This document shows, one piece after another, positions 15,153 to 23,259 of a DNA stretch of 64,000 bases (positions within the stretch are counted from its first letter, which is position 1; every line of letters starts with the position of its first letter). Source of the stretch: Alteromonas sp. 1_MG-2023 (GTDB taxonomy: Bacteria > Pseudomonadota > Gammaproteobacteria > Enterobacterales > Alteromonadaceae); contig NZ_JAUOQH010000003.1 of the NCBI RefSeq assembly GCF_030547075.1, positions 124,001 to 188,000 of the forward strand, in the 5' to 3' direction. The notes under the pieces are model-generated. The model had not been told where the DNA came from, did not search any database, and saw only the letters and a program-made list of their open reading frames with translations. The position numbers were made by a program, and so were the translations under genes.

Positions 15153-17186
15153 ATGCAAGCCAATTTATTTAAAGCCGATACCCCTTTTAGAGTGGGTGAA
15201 GAATACTACATCATACAAGCGATGCACCCCGGTCAGTCCGATACCGAGTTGTTCTGTAAACCCTACGACCAAGAGACAGGAAAGCCTAAAAGTACACGAA
15301 ACGCTTCAATTTTTAGTTCTTCAGAACTTAAGCGTATGATTTTTAATGAGGAAGCCTGTCTTCTCGACCCTCACTTACAACGTTTTACCTCGTTGAGTTT
15401 AACGGACAAGCAAATTCAGCAACAAGAGATGTGGCTAGAGTTTGTGTATTTTCACATTGATCGTTGCAAAGGGGTGAGGTTACAAGCCAACGACTTGGTA
15501 GACGAATCCATAGCATTGTTTGACTGGAATTCTTATGGCTACAGTCCTTACGGACGCAGCTCCTGCCAAGCAAAAATATCTTCATTTAGGCATTCGGAAC
15601 AAGACCCTCGCTCCCTTGTTAATTGGGGAGGCTCCAGTGACAAGGGTCAGAGTCGCCTACCGGATGCTGTCGAGCTAGTCATATTAGAATACATTGTAGA
15701 AAAATATCTAGTTCGCAAAGGCGATAGGGAAAACTCAAAAAACAAAGTCGCTGATATTATTATTGATCGCCTAAGAGAACTAAGAGCAATTAACCCGAGC
15801 AAATACAACGTTATTCCCTCGAAGGCAACTATCTACAATCGTTTTGACGCTATAGAGCCCCTCAAGGCAGCCGAGAAACAATTAAGTAAGCAAGAACAAA
15901 AACGGTTACGGAGAAAACTAAAAAGTCAGTTGGTGGGCAACTATCCACTTGAGCGGGTTGAAATGGATGCTATATATGCTTCCATTGGCTTACTTGATGA
16001 CGATGGTAAAACGTACCTCGGTAGTGTCGTTATTATGGTAGCTATCGATACATTTACACGAGCGATTGTCGGCTACTCCTTGGATGTAGGTGAAGGTGTC
16101 AGTGAATCCGCAGATTTGGCAATTGAATGTATAAAGAATGCAGTATGCGAAAAAGAGAATCCTGACTGGCCGATGCACGGTAAAATGACATATATAGTGC
16201 ACGATGCGAGCACCTCCATCACCAGTAACCTCTTTAAAAAAACGGCTTTAGACTTTGGTGTTCGCCCCATCACAGTGCGCTCAAATGAACCATGGGCAAA
16301 GCCATTTATCGAGCGTTTTTTCCTAACTTTACGTATCGAGTTTTTATCTGAACTTCCGGGCTATCTAGGATCAAAAATATTTAGAGGAACACGACATCTT
16401 AACCCTGACGACACACTTAACAATCACGCCACACTCACCGTATCTGAATTCAAAGATAAATTTGAAGAGTTTATAACGGACTATTACCACGAGTCAGGAC
16501 ATGCGGGCCTGAACTTCCGCAGTCCAAATGATGTCTGGAGCGACCAAATCGCTAGGGGTTTTGTATTCCCCTGTGTACCTAATACGGTTAATGATATGGA
16601 TAGTTACCGAGGGATTCAGGTGTCCGAACGAACTCTTAATGAGCTGGGTTACGTCAAAATTGAAAATGAGATATACCGAGACGACGCGCTAAAGAGTCTG
16701 TGGTTAAGAGGTGTTAGAAAGGTCACCGTTCAATATAGCAGGATTGGGGCTTCGTCAGTGGTCATTCCGGTCGACAATGCCGCCCACCAAAAAGAACTCG
16801 GCAAATCAATCATTATCGCTGAACGTCGTAATACAGAGTATCAACCGTTAACTTCACTTCGTTCCTCGTTGAATGTTGCACGCGAAGGGGTAAATAGCCA
16901 TCTCAAAAAGAAAGAGAAAAAACGCTACACATTGGCTGGAGGTATTAAAAAAGTCTCTAAAAATTCGTCTTCTAAAGACGCGGATATCAATCCCGACCAA
17001 ACAACTCAGCGTAAACCACGCAAGTTTGATAATACGAATGCCATCGATACCTCCGCTCCCGACGCCATAGAACAGTTCGATAAGGCTACAAAAAACTGGG
17101 CCAGTCAGCCAACAGCTAATTCGTCTGACACACCGTTAGCCCCTCCTAAAACCGATGTCTCTGTTAATGTTGGAGAGGAGCTATGA
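15153..17186 (+). CDS. tnsB: TnsB-type DDE transposase
   Basis: TnsB binds the transposon ends, cleaves the 3' ends and performs strand transfer. The 677-aa product is close to Tn7 TnsB (about 700 aa). The retroviral-integrase-like core has D272 (VEMDAIYAS), D351 (YIVHDAST) and E387 (AKPFIERFF); the last two are 35 residues apart, the usual D-x35-E spacing. The N-terminal 250 residues should hold the DNA-binding domains. The tail after about 590 is lysine/serine-rich and probably disordered, where TnsB family members carry the TnsC-interacting end. It starts 19 bp after tnsA with AAGGAG as ribosome site and overlaps tnsC by ATGA. All catalytic residues are intact. Confidence 0.9.
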   Translation: MQANLFKADTPFRVGEEYYIIQAMHPGQSDTELFCKPYDQETGKPKSTRNASIFSSSELKRMIFNEEACLLDPHLQRFTSLSLTDKQIQQQEMWLEFVYFHIDRCKGVRLQANDLVDESIALFDWNSYGYSPYGRSSCQAKISSFRHSEQDPRSLVNWGGSSDKGQSRLPDAVELVILEYIVEKYLVRKGDRENSKNKVADIIIDRLRELRAINPSKYNVIPSKATIYNRFDAIEPLKAAEKQLSKQEQKRLRRKLKSQLVGNYPLERVEMDAIYASIGLLDDDGKTYLGSVVIMVAIDTFTRAIVGYSLDVGEGVSESADLAIECIKNAVCEKENPDWPMHGKMTYIVHDASTSITSNLFKKTALDFGVRPITVRSNEPWAKPFIERFFLTLRIEFLSELPGYLGSKIFRGTRHLNPDDTLNNHATLTVSEFKDKFEEFITDYYHESGHAGLNFRSPNDVWSDQIARGFVFPCVPNTVNDMDSYRGIQVSERTLNELGYVKIENEIYRDDALKSLWLRGVRKVTVQYSRIGASSVVIPVDNAAHQKELGKSIIIAERRNTEYQPLTSLRSSLNVAREGVNSHLKKKEKKRYTLAGGIKKVSKNSSSKDADINPDQTTQRKPRKFDNTNAIDTSAPDAIEQFDKATKNWASQPTANSSDTPLAPPKTDVSVNVGEEL

Positions 17187-18106
17187 ATAACATCAAGCCA
17201 CTGCTAAATATCATCGAAGAACTGCCACATCGCAGGGTTACTACAGGTACTCTTAAAGAGGACATTCAGAACATTTTAAACGATGCTGATGATGCAATAC
17301 TAACAGGGATTGGGGCGTGTGCCGTGGTCTCCGGAGAGTCTGGTTCGGGGAAAACCGTGTTGCTAGAAAAAGTTATCGAGCGATTTAATGCGATATATCA
17401 GTCATCGAAAATACCAAGTAAAGGGGTTTATATCCGCTCTCCTTCAAATATGAAGCCATTGGACTTGCTGCGTAAAATGCTTTCAGCTTTTGGCGAACCC
17501 GGTGAAGTCAGAGGGACAGAAGATGAAATGCGACGCCGCATTACAAAGCAAATTATCAACAAGAACATCAAATTGATGGTATTTGATGAATTTCAGCAAG
17601 TAGTCGAGAAGTTGGGTGAAAAGTCCGTCAGACAACACGCTGACTACCTTAAAGAGTTACTTGATGAATACAACTTATTCTTGGTATTTGCTGGTACACC
17701 ACGCGTAACTGAAATCCTCAATGCGAATGAACAATTTGAATCGAGGTGCAATCGTGTTATCCACAAATCTTTAATGTCGGTCAGTACACCCGAAAGTTAC
17801 TCGATACTGGCAAGCTACCTTACAACACTCCAGAGCGTCCATAAAATTGCAGGCACTGATTTGTCTCATCCATCGGTAGTGCTACCTATACAGCATGCGA
17901 CAGGTGGAGATTTACGCCGCATAACACGCACTTTGGTGAAAGCTTGCCAGCATGCCCGTCGTGACAACCGCGACAAACTTAGCAAAGATGATTTTCAGGC
18001 CAGCTGGGTGCCCTCATCAACCGCTGGAAAGCGACAAGTCGTAAACCCCTTTCGCCGTCAACTTAGCGTATTGAAAAAAGATATGGGGGTGAGCTATGAC
18101 ATCTAA
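17183..18106 (+). CDS. tnsC: TnsC-type AAA+ transposition regulator
   Basis: TnsC is the ATP-dependent matchmaker that links target selection (TniQ/TnsD) to the TnsAB transposase. The 307-aa protein has Walker A GESGSGKT (51-58), Walker B LMVFDEF (D135/E136), and a sensor-like segment LFLVFAGTPRV. It is much shorter than Tn7 TnsC (about 555 aa) and nearer in size to TniB and compact TnsC proteins of other Tn7-like families. Its start overlaps the tnsB stop (ATGA) and its end overlaps the tniQ start by 11 bp, so the genes are translationally coupled. The nucleotide-binding residues look intact. Confidence 0.88.
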   Translation: MNNIKPLLNIIEELPHRRVTTGTLKEDIQNILNDADDAILTGIGACAVVSGESGSGKTVLLEKVIERFNAIYQSSKIPSKGVYIRSPSNMKPLDLLRKMLSAFGEPGEVRGTEDEMRRRITKQIINKNIKLMVFDEFQQVVEKLGEKSVRQHADYLKELLDEYNLFLVFAGTPRVTEILNANEQFESRCNRVIHKSLMSVSTPESYSILASYLTTLQSVHKIAGTDLSHPSVVLPIQHATGGDLRRITRTLVKACQHARRDNRDKLSKDDFQASWVPSSTAGKRQVVNPFRRQLSVLKKDMGVSYDI

Positions 18107-19817
18107 TAATTCAACATTGCAGACGACTGCTTGGGGTGTATGTGCCGCGATTGCTGATTTTTATGGCTTTACATCACCAGCACGATTACTTTCCAGTGTA
18201 GGTATTACTCCACCAACAAGATGGTATGCGTATTCGCTAGAAACGATTGATTTATTGTTTGCAAATAAAACTATTGCATACGACGTGAAGTCCAATGAAC
18301 TACTTAAGGACGTGTGTTACACATTCACATATCACAAGTACGCACACTCTCAGTCTTTGAAAGTGTGCAAGCATTGCCTAAAAGAAGGGGTACTTCACCA
18401 CTTTGAATGGCAAGCTGTAGAAACGACAATGTGCAGCAAACATCGCACACCTCTAACTGAGAGCTGCTCCCATATGTACGTCGAAGACAGTTGGAGCGAC
18501 TCCATTCGATGTAAAGCGTGCTGTATATCAATGCCAGAGACAGCAACTATGCCGAAGTATGAACGGTATCTCAATAGTCTTGGCAGCGATGAGGAGAAAG
18601 CCTCATTCATTTCTACGCTAGAAGTGCTGGCAGAACGTATGATCAGGCCTTTCGATTTCATACCTTCATCTATCCGCTGGACTAAGCTAGCCCCCTCACA
18701 AATTATGACTTTGCTTGAAGATGCTTTTTATCTTGGAGGGAATGAAAATTTGCTAGAGCTTTGGCAAAACCTAATATTGAACCATCGCGGCAATATAGAG
18801 ATTTTAGGTCACGCCGCCACTCATATTGAGCTAGCACGTTTGCAGACTATTACCAAGAGGACTTGTTGGCCGCGACATAATGTTAAAGGAGGAAAAGTAG
18901 CCTATGAAAACCTACTGGTGAGTTACCATCAAGCCCCCATTCCAAGTGAAGTAATTTCTGAAAAAGTACGTCTTAGATACTGCCAGCAACCTGAAAGTTT
19001 CAGCTTTATGATCACCGGGGTGATGGCAGGTAAACTGTTAGGGGTGCCCCCAAAGATAGTTACCGAGCTTTTGAAATCAAACATTCTTAAAGGCATCCAT
19101 GTTTGCCAGCAGCCGGACAAGCAATTACTCGATATTAGGGAATTAAAACAATTACTGTCGGGAAGTAACGTTGATAGCGCGCTCCAGAAAAATGATTACA
19201 TTAATCTCAATGACATTCCGAATGTTATTTACGAACTATATGACTTAACACCTGAGACTGTTGCCAACAAAGCTTTGACCGGTGATTTGAAATCATTAGT
19301 ACGCGTCAACTCAACAGTTCACTACATAAACAGCCTTCAAGTCTCTACAGAAAGTTTGAAATCACTTTTGAAGCAAGCGTGGGATAACTTGAAAGATTGT
19401 TCCATAACGAAAACTGCCAAAATACTACGGACAAACTTTCAAATTGTATGCGATTTGCTCGAGCAGGGTCTATTGAGGTCTCAATCAGATAACCCAAACC
19501 TGATAGACGCCGACTCAATTCGTAAGTTCGTTGATGAATACCTCTTGGTCAATCGGAAAGCGACATTTAGTCAATCGCGAAACATAGCGCAGAAAATTTC
19601 ATCATGTTGCGATGTAAAACCCATACTTTCTACATATAGGAACCCTACCACAACTGAATTTGTCGTATTCAAAAAATCGGAACTGTCGCCTTGTTGTATT
19701 CAACATATTCCAAAGCGATTCGCGCATTTCGCAACCCCTCGGGTCGACTTGTCCAAAAACATTCGATTATTATTCAGCAACTTTTCGGAAGATAGCAATG
19801 AGCACCGTTATTCGTAA
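18096..19817 (+). CDS. tniQ: TniQ/TnsD-family target-selection protein
   Basis: TniQ/TnsD proteins recognise the insertion target and recruit TnsC. The 573-aa product has the TniQ zinc-binding pattern: C91-x2-C94, C113-x2-H116 and C139-x2-C142, including the typical sequence CSKHRTPL. The long C-terminal portion (about 250-573) has repeated helix-turn-helix-like segments, for example around 310-350 and 425-460. Its length is closer to Tn7 TnsD (508 aa) than to the short TniQ of CRISPR-associated elements, which favours sequence-specific att-site targeting. It overlaps tnsC by 11 bp. Which site it recognises cannot be read from the sequence. Confidence 0.82.
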   Translation: MTSNNSTLQTTAWGVCAAIADFYGFTSPARLLSSVGITPPTRWYAYSLETIDLLFANKTIAYDVKSNELLKDVCYTFTYHKYAHSQSLKVCKHCLKEGVLHHFEWQAVETTMCSKHRTPLTESCSHMYVEDSWSDSIRCKACCISMPETATMPKYERYLNSLGSDEEKASFISTLEVLAERMIRPFDFIPSSIRWTKLAPSQIMTLLEDAFYLGGNENLLELWQNLILNHRGNIEILGHAATHIELARLQTITKRTCWPRHNVKGGKVAYENLLVSYHQAPIPSEVISEKVRLRYCQQPESFSFMITGVMAGKLLGVPPKIVTELLKSNILKGIHVCQQPDKQLLDIRELKQLLSGSNVDSALQKNDYINLNDIPNVIYELYDLTPETVANKALTGDLKSLVRVNSTVHYINSLQVSTESLKSLLKQAWDNLKDCSITKTAKILRTNFQIVCDLLEQGLLRSQSDNPNLIDADSIRKFVDEYLLVNRKATFSQSRNIAQKISSCCDVKPILSTYRNPTTTEFVVFKKSELSPCCIQHIPKRFAHFATPRVDLSKNIRLLFSNFSEDSNEHRYS

Positions 19818-20136
19818 ATACCTAGTGGCAACAACATCATGTCCAATATCTCAGCGGTCCCTGCTGGATTGGATGAAAACGTTAGAAGAAGTTGCGCATG
19901 AAAGGTTTATGTTGGCCGAAAACAACGCGACGGGTTATTTAACTATCGTGTTTACATGGAGTACTGGAACAGAAGACGATAATCAGGCCCGGACCTTTCA
20001 GAAATACTTACGGGAAATCATTGAGCTTATTGAAGGTATGCAGAAAGCCGATGGGCATAATCCAGTTTCAATGAATTTCCTATGCAGTGAAGACAATCAA
20101 TTAGTATTGATAAACCCGTATCATCACACCTCGTAG
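19798..20136 (+). CDS. Uncharacterised 112-aa protein coupled to tniQ
   Basis: I do not recognise this protein. The ATG at 19798 lies inside the 3' end of tniQ (20-bp overlap), suggesting translational coupling with the transposition operon. The product begins MSTVIRKYLVATTSCPISQR, has a helical middle (ARTFQKYLREIIELIEGMQK) and ends DNQLVLINPYHHTS. It has no signal peptide, membrane segment or zinc motif. In Tn7 the position after tnsD is held by tnsE, but tnsE is about 540 aa and unrelated in size. It may be an accessory transposition factor or simply the first cargo gene. A longer frame opening upstream in tniQ is not preferred. Confidence 0.55.
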   Translation: MSTVIRKYLVATTSCPISQRSLLDWMKTLEEVAHERFMLAENNATGYLTIVFTWSTGTEDDNQARTFQKYLREIIELIEGMQKADGHNPVSMNFLCSEDNQLVLINPYHHTS

Positions 20137-20238
20137 GGTTAAAACTGGCAAACTAAAAATAAGATGCCTAATACAACAGAAACATTCGACTAATCCACAT
20201 TTGTACAACTCGAACTTAAGTTCGCACAGCACTCCTGA
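20137..20238. other. Spacer after the transposition module
   Basis: No gene is seen here. The sequence is AT-rich with a short palindrome-like CTCGAACTTAAGTTCGCAC around 20207-20225 (CGAACTTAAGTTCG is a perfect 14-bp palindrome). Confidence 0.4.
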
Positions 20239-20515
20239 CTATTCGGCAAAAAGCTGAATTTTATTGATTACCTCAAAACCCAATTTTGCATAAAAGCCGC
20301 CTTCGATATATATTTAGGTATCAGTGTTGCCTTTTTTTTCACTTCCTGTGTGCGTAGCCCTGATATATTTTAAAGTGCCGTCTTTATTCCAAGCGAGTTC
20401 TGGAAAAATAGCTCCATTCCAGTCTTTTTCTAGAAACTTTTGAGACGAGCCATTAGAAACTCACCATCAGCTTCCCCCAAATATATAAAGCCGCATTCCA
20501 GCTTTGGATTGGAAA
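20239..20515 (-). pseudogene. Decayed GNAT-type acetyltransferase fragment
   Basis: Read on the minus strand, the end gives IYIEGGFYAKLGFEVINKIQ LFAE and a TAG stop at 20239; the FYxKxGFE core is the classic C-terminal strand of GNAT acetyltransferases. The same frame upstream, beyond an in-frame TAA, reads FLEKDWNGAIFPELAWNKDG and continues to GSEKKGNTDT. Further upstream a one-base frame change is needed to read LSNPKLECGFIYLGEADGEF. An internal stop, a frameshift and the missing acetyl-CoA loop show this is not functional. It probably represents eroded cargo. The first residues coincide with the 20-bp repeat shared with 4449-4468. Confidence 0.45.
20494..20513 (-). repeat. 20-bp inverted copy of the sequence at 4449-4468
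   Basis: The minus-strand sequence TTTCCAATCCAAAGCTGGAA is identical to plus-strand 4449-4468, and both copies are preceded by ATTGTG at slightly different spacing. The two copies are inverted and enclose about 16 kb containing the RHS, ankyrin and transposition modules. A chance 20-bp match in a 64-kb window is unlikely. Confidence 0.7.
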
Positions 20516-21064
20516 GCACAATTGATTGGGGTAATCGATTTTAATCATAATAAAAATTGTCTTTGAATTTAGACGGTTATATGTATCATTTTGCTTCTAA
20601 TCGCAACTTTCTTTGATCTACATATCTTTCCAATTCTCAGATTTAAAAGTTATGAAAAAATTGTTAGAGAATAAAAGGGAAAACTAACCCGAGTTTGCAA
20701 CATGTAAGAACATTTATCCGTCTATATTGAAATACTTTAAAAATCTAGACGTAAACATGGAAAAACGAATAACATTTCTCTTTTACTTATTAAGACGTAA
20801 AGGATATTTTTACTAGTTATTAAATTATCAATTAGTAAAACAGAACAAATACTCACTTTAACGTCGCATTGAGGTTGATACCATGTGTATATACAACGGC
20901 AAATACACAATGATAATAAGAAGCTTTCATAACTCAATGATGTCTTAGCAAAACAACTTTTATTGGGTTGATTAGTTAGATAGCTATTGACTCGATAACG
21001 CGGTGAATACTTGAATCGCTAGTACACGGAAAGCTTTAGTTAAGCAGTAAAAGGTTCAGAATTA
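20516..21064. other. AT-rich gene-free region between the transposition module and the epimerase cluster
   Basis: No gene is supported; frames are short and base composition is very AT-rich. It should contain the promoter of the plus-strand cluster starting at 21065. Near-repeats of a GACGTAAA type (around 20747 and 20803) are visible but too degenerate to call as transposase-binding sites. Confidence 0.4.
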
Positions 21065-21967
21065 ATGAATAAAATTTTAATGACAGGCCACTTAGGATTG
21101 ATTGGCCGTCATTTATCCCCCCTATTATCTCAACTAGGTTATGAAGTAGTTGGTTTTGATATTGCCGATGGAACGGGTGATATTTGTAATACAGGGCAGT
21201 TAAGCCAAGCACTCAATGAATGCTGTGGCGTAATACATTTAGCTGCTGTTTCGCGCGTTGTATGGGCGCAGAGCGATCCCGCAAAGTGCTGGCAAACTAA
21301 TGCACTGGCCAGTGAGCAACTTCTCAAATTAGCTGCAAATAGCACACATAAACCTTGGGTACTGGTTGCCAGTAGCCGCGAGGTTTATGGCGAACCAAAA
21401 ATTTTACCCGTCTCAGAAGCCATGCCTTTAGTACCCGTTAACATTTATGGCCGCTCTAAGCTGTACATGGAGGATGCCGCTTTAAGCGCACGAAGTGCAG
21501 GTATTAATACCGCCGTTGTTAGGTTAGCCAACGTGTATGGTTGCACGCTTGATCATGAAGATAGAGTATTACCCGCATTTAGTAAAAACGCCGCCTTAGG
21601 CGTTGATTTACGGGTTGATGGCTTTGAGCATTTATTTGATTTTACCCATGTAGATGACACCGTAGCAGGTTTAGTAAAAGCAATAACATTGCTGAGTGAA
21701 GGTGAAAAACAATTGCCACCCATTCATTTATTACCTGGGCATGGCACAACCTTAAAACAAGCGGCACACATGGCGATTAAAACAGCCAATAGCTCATCAA
21801 CTATTGTTGAGGCGGCGTCTCGTGCTTACGATGTGGCTCGCTTTATTGGTGATCCGTCTCGTGCTAAATCGCTACTGGGTTGGCACGCGAGTGTTTTACC
21901 AGAACAAGGGATTGCAAGGTTAGTTGACGCATATAATAAAAAATTAAAATTAGGAGCGCATTCGTGA
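21065..21967 (+). CDS. NAD-dependent epimerase/dehydratase (extended SDR)
   Basis: The 300-aa product is an extended short-chain dehydrogenase acting on nucleotide sugars or similar substrates. It shows the Rossmann motif TGHLGLIGRHL (7-17), the conserved VIHLAA strand, the catalytic SSR and Y-x3-K motif in YGRSK, and a C-terminal substrate domain with FDFTHVDDTVAG. The exact substrate cannot be assigned. It is first in a five-gene plus-strand cluster; its stop overlaps the GTG start of the glycosyltransferase. A role in making an activated sugar for that transferase is inferred from context. Confidence 0.85.
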   Translation: MNKILMTGHLGLIGRHLSPLLSQLGYEVVGFDIADGTGDICNTGQLSQALNECCGVIHLAAVSRVVWAQSDPAKCWQTNALASEQLLKLAANSTHKPWVLVASSREVYGEPKILPVSEAMPLVPVNIYGRSKLYMEDAALSARSAGINTAVVRLANVYGCTLDHEDRVLPAFSKNAALGVDLRVDGFEHLFDFTHVDDTVAGLVKAITLLSEGEKQLPPIHLLPGHGTTLKQAAHMAIKTANSSSTIVEAASRAYDVARFIGDPSRAKSLLGWHASVLPEQGIARLVDAYNKKLKLGAHS

Positions 21968-23259
21968 AAATATTAAAAGTGATACATGGCTACCCTATGT
22001 TGTATAACGCGGGTTCTGAAGTTTATTCTCAAACTATTTGTCATGGATTGGTTAAAAAAGGCCACGAAGTTCGTGTGTTTACCCGTGAAGAAGATGCATT
22101 TAGACCTGACGGTGATATAAGAATTAGCCACGACGCTGATGTGCCTGAAATTGCATTACACCTTGTTAATAACCCACGCCACAGAGATAGATATCGCTTA
22201 GCAATTATTGACCAAAAATTTGCCGAGTTATTAGATGAGTATTGCCCTGACATTGTACATATTGGTCATTTAAATCATTTATCGACCTCTTTGGTGTTTG
22301 AAGCTAAAAAACGCAATATTCCTGTTGTTTATACGTTGCACGATTACTGGTTGATGTGCCCGCGTGGGCAGTTTATGCAAATGCATTCTGCTGACGATAA
22401 CCTTTGGGCTGCGTGTGACGGACAAGAACATAAAAAATGTGCCACACAATGTTATGCCCGTTACTTTTCGGGTGATAAAGAAGAGCTAGACCAAGACATT
22501 GCTTATTGGGAGAACTGGGTTGAACGCAGAATGCGCCACGTAAAAGAGGTTGTTGAGCAGGTTGACCTATTTATTTCGCCTGCCAAATATTTAAAAAACC
22601 GCTACGAAAAAGACTTTGGTTTACCAACCGATAAAAGCATTTACTTAGATTACGGTTTTGATCGTTCTCGTATGTTAGGCCGTGTTCGTGATGAAGGCGA
22701 ACCTTTTACCTTTGGGTACATTGGTACGCATATTCCGGCTAAGGGTATTCACCAGTTAATTGAGGCATTTGGCAAAATAAAAGGCGATGCCATTTTACGT
22801 ATTTGGGGGCGAGATAGAGGGCAAGATTCACGTGCTTTGCGTGCCATTGCAGCCATGTTGCCTCTCGAAAAACAAAACAGTATTCAGTGGATGCCAGAGT
22901 ATAAAAACCAACACATTGCTGTTGATGTATTTAGCAAAACTGATGCGATTGTAACGCCTTCGGTTTGGGTTGAGAATTCTCCGCTTGTGATACATGAAGC
23001 GCAACAGTCAAGAGTACCTGTGATTACAGCTAACGATGGCGGTATGGGGGAGTACGTTATAGATGGCGTAAACGGCCTGACCTATGAGCATAGAAATGTT
23101 GATGCACTAGCTGAAAAAATGCAGGTATTTGTTGATGATCCACAGTGTGCAAGACAACTTGGAGAAAAGGGTTACGCATTTAGTGACGATGGAGAAATTC
23201 CATGCATAGACCAGCATATTATTGATTTAGAGGCTTGCTACAAGGAGTTAATGCAGTGA
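21964..23259 (+). CDS. Glycosyltransferase, GT4-like (GT-B fold)
   Basis: This 431-aa enzyme should transfer a sugar from a nucleotide donor to an unknown acceptor in the cytoplasm. The N-terminal Rossmann half contains GSEVYSQTICHGLVKKGHEV and the DIVHIGHLNHLS segment. The C-terminal half contains GYIGTHIPAKGIHQLIEAF and the E-x7-E donor-binding motif in VENSPLVIHEAQQS, followed by GGMGEYV. A cysteine-containing insertion (WAACDGQEHKKCATQC) between the halves is found in some GT4 subfamilies. It uses a GTG start overlapping the epimerase stop, and the radical SAM gene starts in its last codons. No signal or membrane segment is present. Confidence 0.88.
   Translation: MKILKVIHGYPMLYNAGSEVYSQTICHGLVKKGHEVRVFTREEDAFRPDGDIRISHDADVPEIALHLVNNPRHRDRYRLAIIDQKFAELLDEYCPDIVHIGHLNHLSTSLVFEAKKRNIPVVYTLHDYWLMCPRGQFMQMHSADDNLWAACDGQEHKKCATQCYARYFSGDKEELDQDIAYWENWVERRMRHVKEVVEQVDLFISPAKYLKNRYEKDFGLPTDKSIYLDYGFDRSRMLGRVRDEGEPFTFGYIGTHIPAKGIHQLIEAFGKIKGDAILRIWGRDRGQDSRALRAIAAMLPLEKQNSIQWMPEYKNQHIAVDVFSKTDAIVTPSVWVENSPLVIHEAQQSRVPVITANDGGMGEYVIDGVNGLTYEHRNVDALAEKMQVFVDDPQCARQLGEKGYAFSDDGEIPCIDQHIIDLEACYKELMQ

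Larger units (their letters stand above)
14468..20136 (+). mobile_element. Tn7-like transposition module (tnsA-tnsB-tnsC-tniQ plus a 112-aa gene); element ends not resolved
   Basis: Five closely spaced or overlapping plus-strand genes form the core of a Tn7-like element. There is no tnsE, and no cas gene or CRISPR array is nearby, so targeting probably depends on the TniQ/TnsD-like protein alone. Terminal repeats and target-site duplication were not found by eye, and cargo limits are unknown. The given span is only the gene module. The right side (20.2-21.0 kb) is degenerate and AT-rich, which fits decayed cargo or an eroded end. Confidence 0.8.

Noticed and set aside
14468-20136. CRISPR-associated transposon (CAST)
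   Set aside because: No Cascade, Cas12k or CRISPR repeats are present, and TniQ is too long for the typical CAST type.
20137-21064. Left or right end of the Tn7-like element
   Set aside because: GACGTAAA-like and TTTAC-like motifs recur but are too degenerate, and none pairs in inverted orientation with the region upstream of tnsA.
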